Shown: positions 22,536 through 33,720, counted from the stretch's first letter. The stretch is DNA of 64,000 nt from Cordylochernes scorpioides (GCA_030710605.1 CP092863.1:117411072-117475071); one strand, 5' to 3'. The notes: generated from the letters alone by a model not told the origin. A program made the numbers and translations.

Positions 22536-22665
22536 CTGGATCTCTAATGTTTCCATGCGTTGAATAATGTAAATATCTTATGTAAATAAACTTTTCTCCT
22601 TGTTTGGCGCAAGTATCTCTAGCGGGATATAGCGCTTTGGAAATAAAATAATTGATAATTGATCT
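22536..22665 (+). mobile_element. Retroposon 3' tail, family 2, copy 1
   Basis: AATCTGGATCTCTAATGTTT to AAATAAAATAATTGATAATT is about 95% alike with 49240-49372. Both end in a short ATTG- or GGA-type simple tail, as 3' ends of non-LTR elements do. The conserved TTTGGCGCAAGTATC and GATATAGCGCTTTGG lie near the end. Confidence 0.75.
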
Positions 22666-22774
22666 AATAGAGTCAGATATACGATTTAAAATATGTAAAT
22701 ATAATAAATTTTAGCATATATATGAATAGATATTTAATTTTCGTTATGTATAGTTAGCTAGAACTTATACACCT

Positions 22775-22867
22775 AGTTGCTTATGTTGAAGGACATGTTA
22801 GCCCGAAAGCTAGAGAGAAGTAAAATTGTACAAGAAACTTAGCATTGGATTATTCGTTGATGAGAGG
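22775..22867 (+). repeat. CCCGAAAGCTAG family, copy 1
   Basis: GTTGAAGGACATGTTAGCCC, then GAAAGCTAGAGAGAAGTAAA and ACAAGAAACTTAGCATTGG. Other copies are at 28760, 32880, 33610 and 40555-40790. It is a dispersed non-coding family. Confidence 0.65.
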
Positions 22868-23110
22868 GAATGACCTGAAGCTATTCAATTCTCCATGAAT
22901 GTTGACAATTGAAAGGAATGGAGATTTCTGGGAGACACCAATGGATGTCGTTAGAGAAATAAAAATGTACTAGAAACTCTGCCCTGGATGCTTTATTTAT
23001 TTTAATGAAATAACTATCAATAGAAGGAATGACCTGAGACTTTTCAATTCTACAGGAATGTTGAGAATGAAAGGAATGGCAATTTCTGGATGACACCGAT
23101 GGATGTTGTG
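22868..23110. repeat. About 166-bp tandem duplication
   Basis: GGAATGACCTGAAGCTATTC at 22868 and GGAATGACCTGAGACTTTTC at 23026 each lead into a GAATGTTGA, AAAGGAATGG and GACACC block. There are two diverged copies. Confidence 0.75.
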
Positions 23111-23494
23111 GCCCTACATTGTTGTGAGGTGGGTCTATCTGAGACCAACTGGGGTGTCCTGCCGTTGTGATATCGGATTGATGTTACTCAGGCAGCACCG
23201 CCCGTAGCCTGATTCTGATGATGAATGGTTGACCTCCACCCAGTTGGTACTGTGGGAAGAATCTGTTTTGGTGGAAAGATGATTTGCGCTATTTTACCTT
23301 CTAACTTCCAACTAGACTTACAATAACAGCTAGCTAGCATTCCAGAATGACCAGGTTCCTAGCGATGGGTAATTCCGCCATGGGGTGATGTTTTTGCCTG
23401 GTCGTATGGCCATGGACTAAAAGAGCTGTTTGTTTTAATCGCTGATGTTCTAATTTCGCCCTATGGCCATGAGCTAACTGCCTGTGTGGCGATT
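23111..23494. other. GC-richer spacer, no gene seen
   Basis: It is less AT-rich than its surroundings. No open frame or family motif was recognised. Confidence 0.35.
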
Positions 23495-23800
23495 TCTACA
23501 GCTTGCTTAGCCAGGAAATGTACTTGATTCTTAGCTTTCCCAGCCTAGAAATGCTCTTGATGAACGGCTTTGCCTATCCTGACAATTTTCTTGATGCACG
23601 ACTTGTCTATCCTGGAAATGTTCTTGATAAACAGATTTCCCAACCTGTAAATGGTCTTAATTCATAGCTTGCTCAGCCTAGCAATGTTCTTGATCCACAG
23701 CTTGTTCAGCCTGTAAATGTTTTTGATGCACGGCTTTGCCCAGTCTGGAAATGTTCTTGATGCATGGCTTGTGCTCAGCCTGGAAATGTTCTTGGACAGT
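23495..23800. repeat. About 36-bp degenerate minisatellite, 8 units
   Basis: Variants of CAGCCTGGAAATGTTCTTGA followed by TGCACGGCTTGCTCAG recur every 33-38 bp. They are clearly diverged, so this is an old array. Confidence 0.85.
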
Positions 23801-23811
23801 TAGCCAAGCTT

Positions 23812-23850
23812 TGTTATCATGGCCTGTACAACGTGTACTAGTGGGGAAAA
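23812..23850 (+). mobile_element. SINE 3' end fragment
   Basis: TATCATGGCCTGTACAACGT then GTACTAGTGGGG is the tail of the tRNA-derived SINE family described at 45560. Confidence 0.6.
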
Positions 23851-24525
23851 CACTTCGACAACCCCGTTAAATTCGCAAAACCTGATATATCGTCAACCGT
23901 TAAATTGGTATGGTTAAAGGTACATTGATATTGTAATAAATTTCTGACATCCAACAAAACCCTATCCTATATATGTTAGCTTGTCAAAGAGATCAATGAG
24001 AGTGACACAATGGATGCTTTTTGAAAGCGCCAAAGTGGAAGATTAATTGAGCTAGAACATTTGTGCCTATTCTCACTTCTTTCTGTAATGTTTCTTCCTC
24101 TTTGACAGATACAAATGTGACGTGTTCTGTCAGGGAGGCTACAAAACGACAATTCCTCTTTTCTCACAAAGGAACAAGGAATCAACCAAACAATCTGATC
24201 GTTCTGCCAGCCGGAGTGACAACATCGCGTGAGGCGAAACGTTCGGCTTTCCATTTTCCACATGGCTCCACCTGATAGTTGCCACCTCTGAGAATTCCCA
24301 TTTTTCTACACGGCTAGCTGATCACATTTCCCAGAACATTCGTGCAATGGGAGAATTACGCAAAATACATCCAAAATAGGTGGAATATATCTTCTATATA
24401 TTGTTTGAATGGCTATAATTCTAATGATGTCAAAAAGAAAGTCAGAAAAAGACGAGTTTGTATATTTACACTAATTTGTCTTCAATTACCTATTTCACTT
24501 GATTTTTCAGGAAGCCTATAGAATC
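23851..24525. other. Unrecognised DNA
   Basis: Open frames at 24063-24275 (+) and 23976-24263 (-) overlap each other and lack motifs. I see no supported gene. Confidence 0.35.
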
Positions 24526-24660
24526 AGCCTTTTGGTCGTTGAGGACTTGCATCACCCAGTCGAGGACCATGATAAGCATAGTGGATAGTAGTTAGTGACT
24601 GCTTTAACTGTAAGTGTACTAAATGTATATATATGTAGAAAGCATTTCGCGCCATTTAGA
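24526..24660 (-). mobile_element. SINE 3' part joined to a decayed hammerhead-family fragment
   Basis: Bases 24569-24655 match the SINE tail (CCATGATAAGCATAGTGGAT, TTTAACTGTAAGTGTACTAA). Bases 24530-24568 (TTTTGGTCGTTGAGGACTTG, CATCACCCAGTCGAGGACCA) match the sequence leading into the ribozyme at 40985, with the core badly diverged. The SINE appears to have cut a ribozyme-family element. Confidence 0.55.
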
Positions 24661-25104
24661 GCGAACTACAAGTATTTTCTTTGTTAATTTTAAAATATAT
24701 AACAGGTTGTGTTCAAAACTGGTATTCAGGATAAAGTTGTAAGTAATGATATATCCAAGAAGCGCTGCTATATTGAGAGGAATAGAAGGTGGTTTGAACT
24801 GAATTACTGTTACCTATTTATATAATTTGAGGAGAATCCCTAATATTGAAACCCAAATGTCATCCCCCCAGGCGGAAGTGAGGGCAATGTCTCAGGGAGC
24901 GATGTCCTGGGGTCGGAGGGGTGTTGCTGTGCCCTCAATCCCCGGTAGGTCAAGGATTAGGGGGGAGGGGTTGAGGTCTTTCCTTCTTAACAGAAGTCTC
25001 CTGGAAATTTGATCATTTTCTGGCCAACACTTCGTCAGCCTTTGAGGAGAATCATCTATGTATAGTGTAGCGTATAGAAAGTTGGATATATATATATATA
25101 TATA
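24661..25104. other. Spacer, no gene seen
   Basis: It includes a purine-rich GC patch at 24860-24980 and a TA dinucleotide run at 25086-25105 directly before the MITE array. Confidence 0.4.
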
Positions 25105-25820
25105 TACACTCATGGACAAAACTTAAGGAAGTTGTACCTTTCAGCATGTATATCGGGATTGAGACAATAACTCTGAAAGATATTACAGTGACCTTTATTG
25201 AAGACACACGAGATAACCAATATACACTCATGGACAAAACTTAAGGAAGTTGTACCTTTCAGCGTGTATATCGGGATTGACACAATAACTCTGAAATATA
25301 TTACAGTGACCTTTATTGAAGACACACGAGATAACCAATATACACTCATGGACAAAACTTAAGGAAGTTGTACCTTTCAGCATGTATATCGGGATTGAGA
25401 CAATAACTCTGAAATATATTACAGTGACCTTTATTGAAGACACACGAGATAACCAATATACACTCATGGACAAAACTTAAGGAAGTTGTACCTTTCAGCA
25501 TGTATATCGGGATTGAGACAATAACTATGAAAGATATTACAGTGACCTTTATTTAAGACACACGAGATAACCAATATACATTCATGGACAAAACTTAAGG
25601 AAGTTGTACCTTTCAGCATGTATATCGGGATTCAGACAATAACTCTGAAATATATTACAGTGACCTTTATTGTAGACACGAGATAACCAAGTATATATAC
25701 ACTCATGGACAAAACTTGACGAAGTTGTACTTTATGGCATGTATATCAGGATTCAGAAAACTCTGAAAGATATTACAGTGACCGTTATTGAAGACACAAG
25801 AGATAACCAATATCCACTCA
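25105..25820 (+). repeat. Tc1-like MITE array 1, six units of about 118 bp
   Basis: Each unit starts with the terminal repeat TACACTCATGGACAAAACTT and runs through TGTACCTTTCAGCATGTATA, TTACAGTGACCTTTATTGAA and CACACGAGATAACCAATA, where the next terminal repeat begins. Starts are at 25105, 25222, 25340, 25458, 25576 and about 25697. No right arm is present; the array breaks off at 25820. Confidence 0.93.
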
Positions 25821-26680
25821 AGAGTTATTTTCGACAGAGAGACATTACATAAACTTCCAGTAACGATGAACACGGCGTGTACACCCAGCTTTAAACCAAT
25901 TGTCACGCCGTGAGCGGGCGGTCGTTCAGCATTAAGAGCAGCAGCAGTCCGACGCCACAGAAGTCCCGCTGTCTCAGCACAACGTGGCCCGGCATAATGC
26001 GGCCCCTAGTTAAATGCTGAGTTAGTACCGCATTGTGCCCGGGTTTATGGAGGTGTCCCTTTGTGAACATACTGCCGGACCTCGGGAGTGAACGACCTTA
26101 CAGCGGTTCATAATCTACAGAGTTTCTACCTTCGAGTGTGGCTTCGACATTGCAACCACATCCTGGGCTAAGTCCAGAGAATTCACAGTTTCTTCCTGAT
26201 ACTAGAAATTGTGGAAAATCGAGTTGACCCTCTAATTTGCACGGAGGAGAACTCTTCATCGTTGGAAGGGCTTCATCAAATTTACATATGTTGTGAAATA
26301 TAAATCAATCTATATTATGTTACTATGAATGAAACACTTTTATTTTGGATCAATTTACATATTTGCATATGTTGTGAATGTAAAGCAATCTATATGAAAG
26401 TTATTGAGTATGAAACGCTTTTATTTTGGATTAATTATTCTTATTGGTGTCTTCCAATATTTCGATTTGGTCAATAGCATATCTTCTTCAAGGAATATGT
26501 AAATCGAATCCTTCAAGAAAATAGGTAATTAGCCTGATTGGGGAATACACCAATAAAGATTAGTTAATTCACAAAATAAGTATTTCCTACACAATAATAT
26601 ATATACACTATCCTAAAGTGCCAAGCCGGCACACATATTTCCTTCAATCTCCTTTTTATATAAATTCAGAGACAAAAATT
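25821..26680. other. GC-richer unrecognised DNA, then AT-rich spacer
   Basis: Bases 25900-26170 are unusually GC-rich for this window (CGTGAGCGGGCGGTCGTTCA). They contain CAGCATTAA and TTAAATGCTG near-inverted to each other. No motif was recognised in any frame. Bases 26280-26420 hold a short duplication (TTACATATGTTGTGAAATAT and TTGCATATGTTGTGAATGTA). Confidence 0.35.
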
Positions 26681-26886
26681 TTTTAAGTGGAAGTTCTTTG
26701 ATGTCGCCGGTCGTTTTTTATTATTATTATTTTTTTTTTAGAAGACAGGGAATTTTTTGTTATTTCTTGTTTATCTCGTGTGTTTTCAATTTAAAAAAAA
26801 GCCACTGATATCGTTCAGAGTTATTGCCTGAATCTCGATATACATGTTAAAAGGTACAACTTCCTTAAGTTTTGTCTATGAGTGTA
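26681..26886 (-). mobile_element. Tc1-like MITE, single copy
   Basis: The right end is CTTAAGTTTTGTCTATGAGT then GTA. The short arm with the T-run (26718-26740) lies at the left, so the element is inverted relative to 25105. The outer left terminal repeat is truncated. Confidence 0.75.
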
Positions 26887-27118
26887 TATATTTATGCTAG
26901 CAATTACTTACGATATTAATAAAGTATTTTTAAATAACTCTCTAAGTATGTATAGAAGAGTTCGTGATCCCACAGCCTATGGCACAATCCTTCACATGGG
27001 AGGTACTTAGCTTGTCGCCTCGGGGTAAGATGCCACAACCCTTAAATCACGTTCTCATGACTATCCCAGCGGTTTAACCCATCTACCTTAACCTGGGGAA
27101 CTGTTTCTCTCCATAGCT

Positions 27119-28029
27119 TACACCCATGGAGACAAAACTTAAGGAAGTTGTACCTTTTAGCATGTATATCGGGATTATAACTCTGAAATATATTACAGTG
27201 ACCTAATTGAAGACATACGAGATAACCAATATACACTCATGGACAAAACTTAAGGAAGTTGTACCTTTTAGCATGTATATCTGGGTTGAGACAATAACTC
27301 TGAAAGATATTACAGTGACCTTTATTGAAGACATACGAGATAACCAATATACACTCATGGACAAAACTTAAGGAAGTTGTACCTTTTAGCATGTATATCG
27401 GGATTGAGACAATAACTCTGAAAGATATTACAGTGACCTTTATTGAAGACACACGAGATAACCAATATACACTCATGGACAAAACTTAAGGAAGTTGTAC
27501 CTTTCAGCATGTATATCAGGATTCAGACAATAACCCTGAAATATATTACAGTGACCTTTATTGAAGACATACGAGATAACCAATATACACTCATGGACAA
27601 AACTTAAGGAAGTTGTACCTTTCAGCATGTATATCAGGATTGAGACAATAACCCTGAAATATATTACAGTGACCTTTATTGAAGACACACGAGATAACCA
27701 ATATGCACTCATGGACAAAACTTAAGGAAGTTGTACCTTTTAGCATGTATATCGGGATTCAAGCAATAACTCTGAAAGATATTACAGTGACCTTTATTGA
27801 AGACACACGAGATAACCAATATGCACTCATGGACAAAACTTAAGGAAGTTGTACCTTTTAGCATGTATATCGGGATTCAAGCAATAACTATGAAAGATAT
27901 TACAGTGACCTTTATTGAAGACACACGAGATAACCAAGTGTGAACAGCCTCTGTCTCCAAAAAAAAAAAAAAAAATAGACGACCGTCGAAATCAAAGAAT
28001 TTCCACTTAAGTTTTGTCCATGAATGTAT
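27119..28029 (+). repeat. Tc1-like MITE array 2, seven units plus right arm
   Basis: The first unit starts TACACCCATGGAGACAAAAC; later units follow at about 118 bp. The last unit keeps the right arm: GTGTGAACAGCCTCTGTCTC, an A-run, ATAGACGACCGTCGAAATCA, then inverted terminal repeat TAAGTTTTGTCCATGAATGT. It shows that the arrays are internal expansions of one MITE. Confidence 0.93.
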
Positions 28030-28315
28030 ATATACATAAAATCGCATTTTTCGGTCTAATTATATTTTAAAATATTCCATAGCAGAGATGCGTGACATAA
28101 TTAGGCAGATCTACAATACGAGTGGAATATAAACCAAGAAAGAGATAAGACACTAATTGCCTTGAGATAATTGGATTTAATTAGTGATCTCCTTTAACTC
28201 TAGTTCTCTTATATAACTAATTAACACTAGAGAATGAAGTCACTGATACGGATTGCTCTCCGTCATCTTTAGAATGATATTTTAATTAATTAATTAATGA
28301 TAATTACACACACAC

Positions 28316-28365
28316 AAAAAAGCCTTTATTAAGACACACAGGTCTTACAGAGGATTCTTCTTAGG
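28316..28365 (-). mobile_element. Retroposon 3' tail with stem-loop
   Basis: In sense orientation it reads TAAGAC, loop, GTCTTA, then ATAAAGGCTTTTTTGTGTGT. On the plus strand the stem is 28330-28347. It is the same tail type as 12982, 31555, 43156, 48787, 50007 and 56195. Confidence 0.75.
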
Positions 28366-28739
28366 GTTACAAGACGGAGAAACCTATGAAAATGGGAAAT
28401 ATACAATGGGGTAAAAATGGAGAAAGATTATATACACATGGTAAATATATACAGATTATTATTTGAATGATCCTATGGAAAATAAGAATATGGATTTGAA
28501 AATATGGATGGAAGAAGTGGAGAGCGAAAAGAGGAAAGGTAAACAGGTATTTACATATGGAACATACATAAAATGGAACAGTCAATTTAAGTTCTTCTGC
28601 TCACACAGCACAGGTGGACCATGGCTATTTCAAGAAATCTTTAAGAGATTTTCCAGGAAAATCCGAGTGTTCAGAGTTGCAAGGTATTTAATGATAATTA
28701 ATGATATATCCAATAAAATATTCCCTTGTATCAATATAG
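28366..28739. other. Unrecognised DNA upstream of a retroposon tail
   Basis: An open frame at 28463-28744 (+) has no motif. By position this may be the 3' body of the element ending at 28316, on the minus strand. Confidence 0.3.
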
Positions 28740-28960
28740 AGTAACAATATCAGACCTCCAGGGAAAAGTAGCTTTTCATAAACATTTTTTAATTTCTAGC
28801 TTTCGGTCATGAACGGCCTTCTACAGGAGAAATACCTTTCCCTTGACGCCTGATATTTTTACTTAATTAATTATATTTGTTTTAACAAAGGTAATTAACG
28901 TTCAGCGCAATCCATCAGCAACTAAAAGTGTCACGATCGGAGGATGACTTTTCTTAATTC
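28740..28960 (-). repeat. CCCGAAAGCTAG-family copy and ribozyme-family tail
   Basis: TTTCTAGCTTTCGGTCATGA followed by ACGGCCTTCTACAGGAG is the inverted family motif. Bases 28900-28955 (CAGCGCAATCCATCAGCAAC) match the outer arm of the 40815-41185 element. Confidence 0.55.
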
Positions 28961-29235
28961 TTCAAATTCAGTTAAGGGAAAGAAGGAACATCTGAGTACC
29001 ACAAGATTGTAATGTATTTATATACATGTGGTGTCCGGCTGCTACATGGAATAGGGGGTGCTTCTTTAGTCAGCCATATTTCAGAGTTCCCTGTAGGCCT
29101 TCACAGTTACCACAGGACTCACAAAGTCCCCACCGTACTTCGCCCTACAGTACGGTCCTTTACTTGTACTGCTTCTCCTATCCACTAGGTAGAGGAGGGG
29201 TTGGACTTTCGGATGGGATACATAGATGTAATATA

Positions 29236-29612
29236 GATGGAAATTTTTCCGGGAGGAAATTGATCTAAAGAGACAAGGGTCGCCTTTCCCGTCAAAATAG
29301 ACGTCTAAAACCAGACGCCATCTATTGACCGTTGCCGCAACTAGCGACCTCGGGTCTGTGACAAAGCCACAACACCAGCTTTGGCAAACTGAAAATATTT
29401 TAGCCATAGATATGGCCCAGCCACTTTGCCAGCTAAACACCTCTTTGGAAGATTGTCAAGATTCCATTAGATCCCGTGGACGCTTTTCAGTTTGCCAAAG
29501 CTGGTGTTGTGGCTTTGTCACAGACCCGAGGCCGCTAGTTGCGGCGACGGTCAATAGATGGCGTCTGGTTTTAGACGTCTATTTTGACGGGAGAGGCGAC
29601 CCTTGTCTCTTT
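29236..29612 (+). mobile_element. Sister of the 7380-7885 element, ribozyme deleted
   Basis: The 377-bp element is bounded by the 12-bp direct repeat AGATGTAATATA (29224-29235 and 29613-29624). It begins GATGGAAATTTTTCCGGGAG and ends TTGTCTCTTT. The arms and the GCTGGTGTTGTGGCTTTGTC block match 7380-7885. At 29470-29480 the sequence runs GATCCCGTGGACGCTTTTCA, joining two points that in the sister flank the ribozyme. GTGG occurs at both break points. Confidence 0.85.
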
Positions 29613-29624
29613 AGATGTAATATA

Positions 29625-30098
29625 TAATTATAAATATATTCAATCGGGAATGTCCAATATGGGGGTTGGCCCTAATTAATACTTTGTTGCTATCACCAAT
29701 TGTGGGAACGGAACAAACAGATATCTCCTAGGGGATTGGGAAGAGAACCAACGCCACGATTTCAACAGCCATTTGTAACGAAATTCCCATCAAATTATAA
29801 GCTCAGTCAAGTGGAAAGATCGTGTCTAAGAGATTATTCCTTCAGGAACCCCTCAGAGGTCATATTTTTACCTAGAGGTGTTATCAAGGTCTTAAACACC
29901 GTTATTATTTAGTGTTCTCCTAGGAGCAAGGTTAATAAACAGAAGCTAAATCTTTTACTACTCTTGCTCAATTTGATTGCTGTTTAATTTTCAATTTTCG
30001 AATTTGTATTTCTATTAAGTTTTATTTTTTCATTTGTTTTCTTTATATTTTATACGCGGGTGAATATTGACGCAATTCTACTTGTAGAATGGTGAATC
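29625..30098. other. Unrecognised DNA
   Basis: The open frame 29700-29912 lacks motifs. The remainder is AT-rich. Confidence 0.35.
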
Positions 30099-30313
30099 TA
30101 CACTCTTGGAGACAAAACTTAAAGAAATAGAGGGTCTTTGATGTCGTCGGTCGTCTGTTTTTTTTTTTTTTTTGAAGGAGAAGAGGCTGTTCACACTTGG
30201 TTATCTCGTGTTTCTTCAATAAAGGTCACTGTAATATCTTTCAGAGTTATTGTCTGAATCCCGATATACATGCTAAAAGGTACAAATTCCTTAAGTTGTT
30301 GTCTATGCGTGTA
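30099..30313 (-). mobile_element. Tc1-like MITE, single copy
   Basis: Left end is TACACTCTTGGAGACAAAAC; T-run at 30159; TTGGTTATCTCGTGTTTCTT; right end TTAAGTTGTTGTCTATGCGT then GTA. Complete, inverted orientation. Confidence 0.85.
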
Positions 30314-30459
30314 TATCACAAAGAAGTGAACTCTTCTCCCCATCTTGGAAATCATCTTACATTAAAGAAATAAAGAGAAGAACTCAAGATATAGAAAAGC
30401 ATAGTCCTACTGGAGATCAGAACATGCTTTAGAGCAGATAAGAGTAACTTACACCTACC

Positions 30460-30895
30460 CACATATTATAATGTCCAGAAATGGCCGCAGCCTTGCAGTA
30501 AATTGACATGGACCCAGAGCAGCAGCTTTATACACTTAAGATAGAGGACATTGCTATGATAGATATGTATGGAGACATCTGAGACTCTTCATTGGACACG
30601 ACAACAACAACAACACAGTATACAAACCCAAGATAGAGAACATTGCTGTGATAGAGATGTACGGAGACATCTGAGGCTCTTCATTGGACACGACAACAAC
30701 AATACAGTATACACACCCAAGATAGAGAACATTGCTGTGATAGAGATGTACGGAGACATCTGAGACTCTTCATTGGATACAACAACAACAACAACAATAC
30801 AGTATACACATCCAAGATAGAGAACATTGCTGTGATAGAGATACATGGAGACACCTGAGGCTCTTCATTGGACACAACAACAACAGAGATAAGAG
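30460..30895 (+). repeat. 92-bp family, about 3.6 units with unique left flank
   Basis: The left flank ACATGGACCCAGAGCAGCAG leads into CACTTAAGATAGAGGACATT. Units then follow with CATTGGACACGACAACAACA junctions. The same left flank occurs at 32392 and 58826. This suggests a defined element whose interior is the minisatellite. Confidence 0.9.
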
Positions 30896-31255
30896 CGGAA
30901 AAGAGAAAAGATTGAAGAAACTGTTTAGAGAATGATGAAATTGTGTAGAAAATGTTCTTGGAAGATTGGTGGCCGCGGAGAAAATGAAGGCCGGACCTGA
31001 TGAACAACTTCCAGTTGGTTTAACCCCATTCCATCTGTGTGTGTGTGTGCGGAACTGAGTTTCCGGATTTTCCTTCAGAAAGTGATAGCGGTTATATGAG
31101 AAACGGCCTATTTTATTATAGGATAACTACTTCTATTAAAATAATTCAGTCGTTTTTTATATGTCTGTCTCATTTGAATCATTAAGATGGCAATAACTGT
31201 ATTTCTTGGAACAGTATCCAAACATTATTATACCGCAAATACACGTTAATACGAT
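30896..31255. other. Spacer
   Basis: A GT run lies at 31038. No gene was seen. Confidence 0.4.
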
Positions 31256-31538
31256 AATATGATAATCATAGGGAGTAGTTAGCGACTGATTTTACTGTAA
31301 GTACACCACCTGTTTACACATGTAGAAATCAGTTTGACTTTTACATTTACAAGTGTGTCAGAATCCCGTTAGGTTACTTGTACTCATTGTTGGGTTTGAA
31401 GTTTTCCACGAATCAAGGATCAGTGAAGCAGTACTTGCTTCATAAAAAAGCAATCAATGATTTCTTAAGACGAATCCATGTCGTGGCTGTCTAAAAAATA
31501 GACGGTTTATATCACACCTCTACTAACCTCCTATTAAT
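31256..31538 (-). mobile_element. tRNA-derived SINE, full-length but diverged
   Basis: On the plus strand it begins with the tail (ATATGATAATCATAGGGAGT) and passes TTTTACTGTAAGTACACCAC and CACATGTAGAAATCAGTTTG. It ends with a decayed tRNA-like head (CCATGTCGTGGCTGTC, AGACGGTTTATATCACACC). Confidence 0.75.
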
Positions 31539-31543
31539 ACACA

Positions 31544-31735
31544 AACAACTTTATTAAGACCACCTGTCTTATACAGATTCACCACAGGAAGTAGCATAGA
31601 TAGAACTCATATACTCCAGACAGCACAGAACCCAACAACAGCCTCCAGGGTCTTATACAGATTCACCACAGGAAGGAAGCATAGATGGAGCTCCTATACT
31701 CCAGACAGCACAGAACCCAACAACAGCCTCCAGGT
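31544..31735 (-). mobile_element. Retroposon 3' tail with stem-loop, partly duplicated
   Basis: The stem TAAGAC/GTCTTA is at 31555-31571. Beyond it, ATACAGATTCACCACAGGAA and GCATAGATAGAACTCATATA are repeated about 85 bp later (31636-31735). The body is shared with 48735-48800, which gives a clear family. Confidence 0.8.
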
Positions 31736-32237
31736 CCGACACAGTGACCACACCGTAGCTACGTCAAGGTATCACTGAAAAGACGAGTGTGGAATCAGCA
31801 GCGTTCTAGTTTTCGCTTTCCTCGTCCAAATGGACCACGACATTCGACGTATAAATAAATAAATATGTCATTGTGTTCAATATATATAGTTGCCAATGGA
31901 AGTGACAAGAACACAACCTACTTTCTTTAAAAAAGAGAGAGAAAGAACTAAAAGAATTTTATTTAAGAAAGGGCAAAGAATAGTCACTCCCCCGTGTCAC
32001 TTTCGTATTCCACATTCATTGACGTTGTACTATTCGCTGCCTCCCCCATGGATGCAATTTCTCACTTATATGATATAGTAGTGATTGATCACCGTGGGGA
32101 TATCGTTGCAAGCCGGCAATGAGATATATAGTAAAAGAGACTGGTGTATTAATAAAGTCATTATGTGTGTGTGATATAATGTCAATTTTTCGACACACAT
32201 AAGCAGTTTTAAGCTTCTGTTTGGAGGGAAGAATGTT
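31736..32237. other. Unrecognised DNA
   Basis: No supported gene. The frame at 31890-32078 has no motif. Confidence 0.35.
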
Positions 32238-32643
32238 TGTTAAGTGAACCGATCTCCCACGTCATTGGACAAATGTTTGTATATAAGGGGGGACCATAGG
32301 TATGTCTTTCCCAGGAGTGAGTTGAGTGGAGACGTCGTTTTCTATGTTTGGTGGTCTCCTGGCATACCTCTGTAACACCGGTCGGCTCCTTATGGACCCA
32401 GAACAGCAGCTTTAGACACCCAATATAGTGGACATTGCTGCTGTTGTGATAGAGATGTATGGAAACATCTGAGGCTCTTTATCGGACACGACCACAACAA
32501 CAAATCGTGATTTCTTTTTACGTCCTTTTTGTTATTTTTGTTTTACTCTTGAGTGTACGCTCTTCTATGTGTTAAGTTACTTTTACTTTAGGTCTTAGTA
32601 AATTGTACTTTGTGTGTTAACCCGTAAAAAGTAAATTTTGTCA
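32238..32643 (+). mobile_element. LTR-like repeat copy A, carrying an internal 92-bp unit
   Basis: It begins TGTTAAGTGAACCGATCTCC and ends near TAAATTTTGTCA. It has TATATAAGGGGG at 32280 and GGTCTCCTGGCATACCTCTG. It aligns with 50421-50797 over both halves, but 32392-32505 is extra and consists of the 92-bp family. The TG...CA ends and TATA box fit a solo LTR. No coding interior or clear target duplication was found, so this is tentative. Confidence 0.55.
32392..32505 (+). repeat. Single unit of the 92-bp family inside an LTR-like copy
   Basis: It has the family left flank TATGGACCCAGAACAGCAGC, one unit, and the (ACAACA) end. It gives an unexpanded version of the element. Confidence 0.8.
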
Positions 32644-32879
32644 CTACAAATACAGTATTCGAAATTTTCTCATTATATGCACCATTTGTACAAGTATTTC
32701 ATAAGGTTCAAGTAATTCTATAAGTGTAGTTATGTGATGGGTGAACGAGGGACACTACTTGTCCCATACAAGTCTACCTCCTCCCACACCATCGCGGTCA
32801 AGGTCCCTCCCTTAATGGGTGGGCTTCCTTCATCATCGCCTTGTTGACATGTTGCAACATCTTGTTGACACATTCTTGA

Positions 32880-32975
32880 CCAACAAATAGTTGGGTTTAA
32901 TCATTAAGGAATCTAGAGTTTCTTATTTCATTATGTCTCGAGCTTTCGGGACAACATGTTCTTCAACCCTGAGAT
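32880..32975 (-). repeat. CCCGAAAGCTAG family copy
   Basis: GGTTTAATCATTAAGGAATC, TGTCTCGAGCTTTCGGGACA and ACATGTTCTTCAACCCTGAG are the inverse of the motif at 33610. Confidence 0.65.
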
Positions 32976-33504
32976 CCAATAGTTTTGTTTTTTCTTGTCC
33001 CAGGCCTGGACTTCAAGTCTAGACCAGATCCTGAAGGCCTCTTTATCACCTCGATGACCACAGCTGGGTCGGTGTAGATGTCTGTTCGGCAATGCCCGAT
33101 GAATTGTTCTGGGCTCGCTGGAGAATCCTGACATTTGGTGCAATTCGGAAAGGTTTTGGATCCACTTGTGAAAATCATTGGACGTAGAGAACTCTGCCTT
33201 TGCCGGTCCCAAGCCCGGATGAAAAAGGAGGAGAGGGAGCAGTAACAAGCTCACTAAAAAACCTGGGCTCAGCTGGCCCGGCTGATAGTACCCTGTAAGG
33301 ACTCCAGGGATACAGGATGAGCAGCGTTTGTACTCCATATTAGGAGCGGCTGCACATGGCGTCTGTTCCTCATGTCAGAGGCGGCCATTTATTTTGGAGC
33401 TAAGTCGGCCTGCTACTGAGTAGTGCTCCCAGTCTTAATCCCAAGGGTAGACGCATTCTACTTCACCCAGTCATGATGGTTGTCAAATCTCTTTATCAAA
33501 AAGT
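32976..33504. other. GC-richer DNA with a weak minus-strand frame
   Basis: A minus-strand frame (33338-32931) is open for 135 codons. It has a hydrophobic stretch but no start context or known domain. I do not call it a gene. Confidence 0.3.
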
Positions 33505-33565
33505 CTCAAGCTTTACAAGCTTGACACCCTAATATGATTGAGTAGAGATAAGAAAGAAGATTGGA
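33505..33565 (+). pseudogene. ORF1 C-terminus fragment of the LINE family
   Basis: CTTTACAAGCTTGACACCCT then AATATGATTGAGTAGAGATA is the end of ORF1 and the spacer seen at 16425 and 8200. Confidence 0.6.
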
Positions 33566-33605
33566 TGTAGATGGCCTGTTCTAAGATCCAATAGTAAAAC
33601 TGAAG

Positions 33606-33720
33606 TACAAGCTATACTTCAGGATCTCCGTGTTGAAGAGAATGTTAACCCGAAAGTTCGAGATATAAAAGAAATAAGAAACCCTTGATTCCTTAATGAT
33701 TAAACCAAAGTGTAAAAGCA
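33606..33720 (+). repeat. CCCGAAAGCTAG family copy
   Basis: CCGTGTTGAAGAGAATGTTA, then CCCGAAAGTTCGAGATATAA and TGATTCCTTAATGATTAAAC. It is the inverse partner of 32880-32975, about 640 bp away. Confidence 0.65.

Noticed and set aside
28463..28744. 93-residue open frame
   Set aside because: No motif; it lies in what is probably the antisense of a retroposon body.
32931..33338. 135-residue minus-strand frame with a hydrophobic stretch
   Set aside because: It runs into a dispersed repeat at its 3' end. No known domain and no support for the start.
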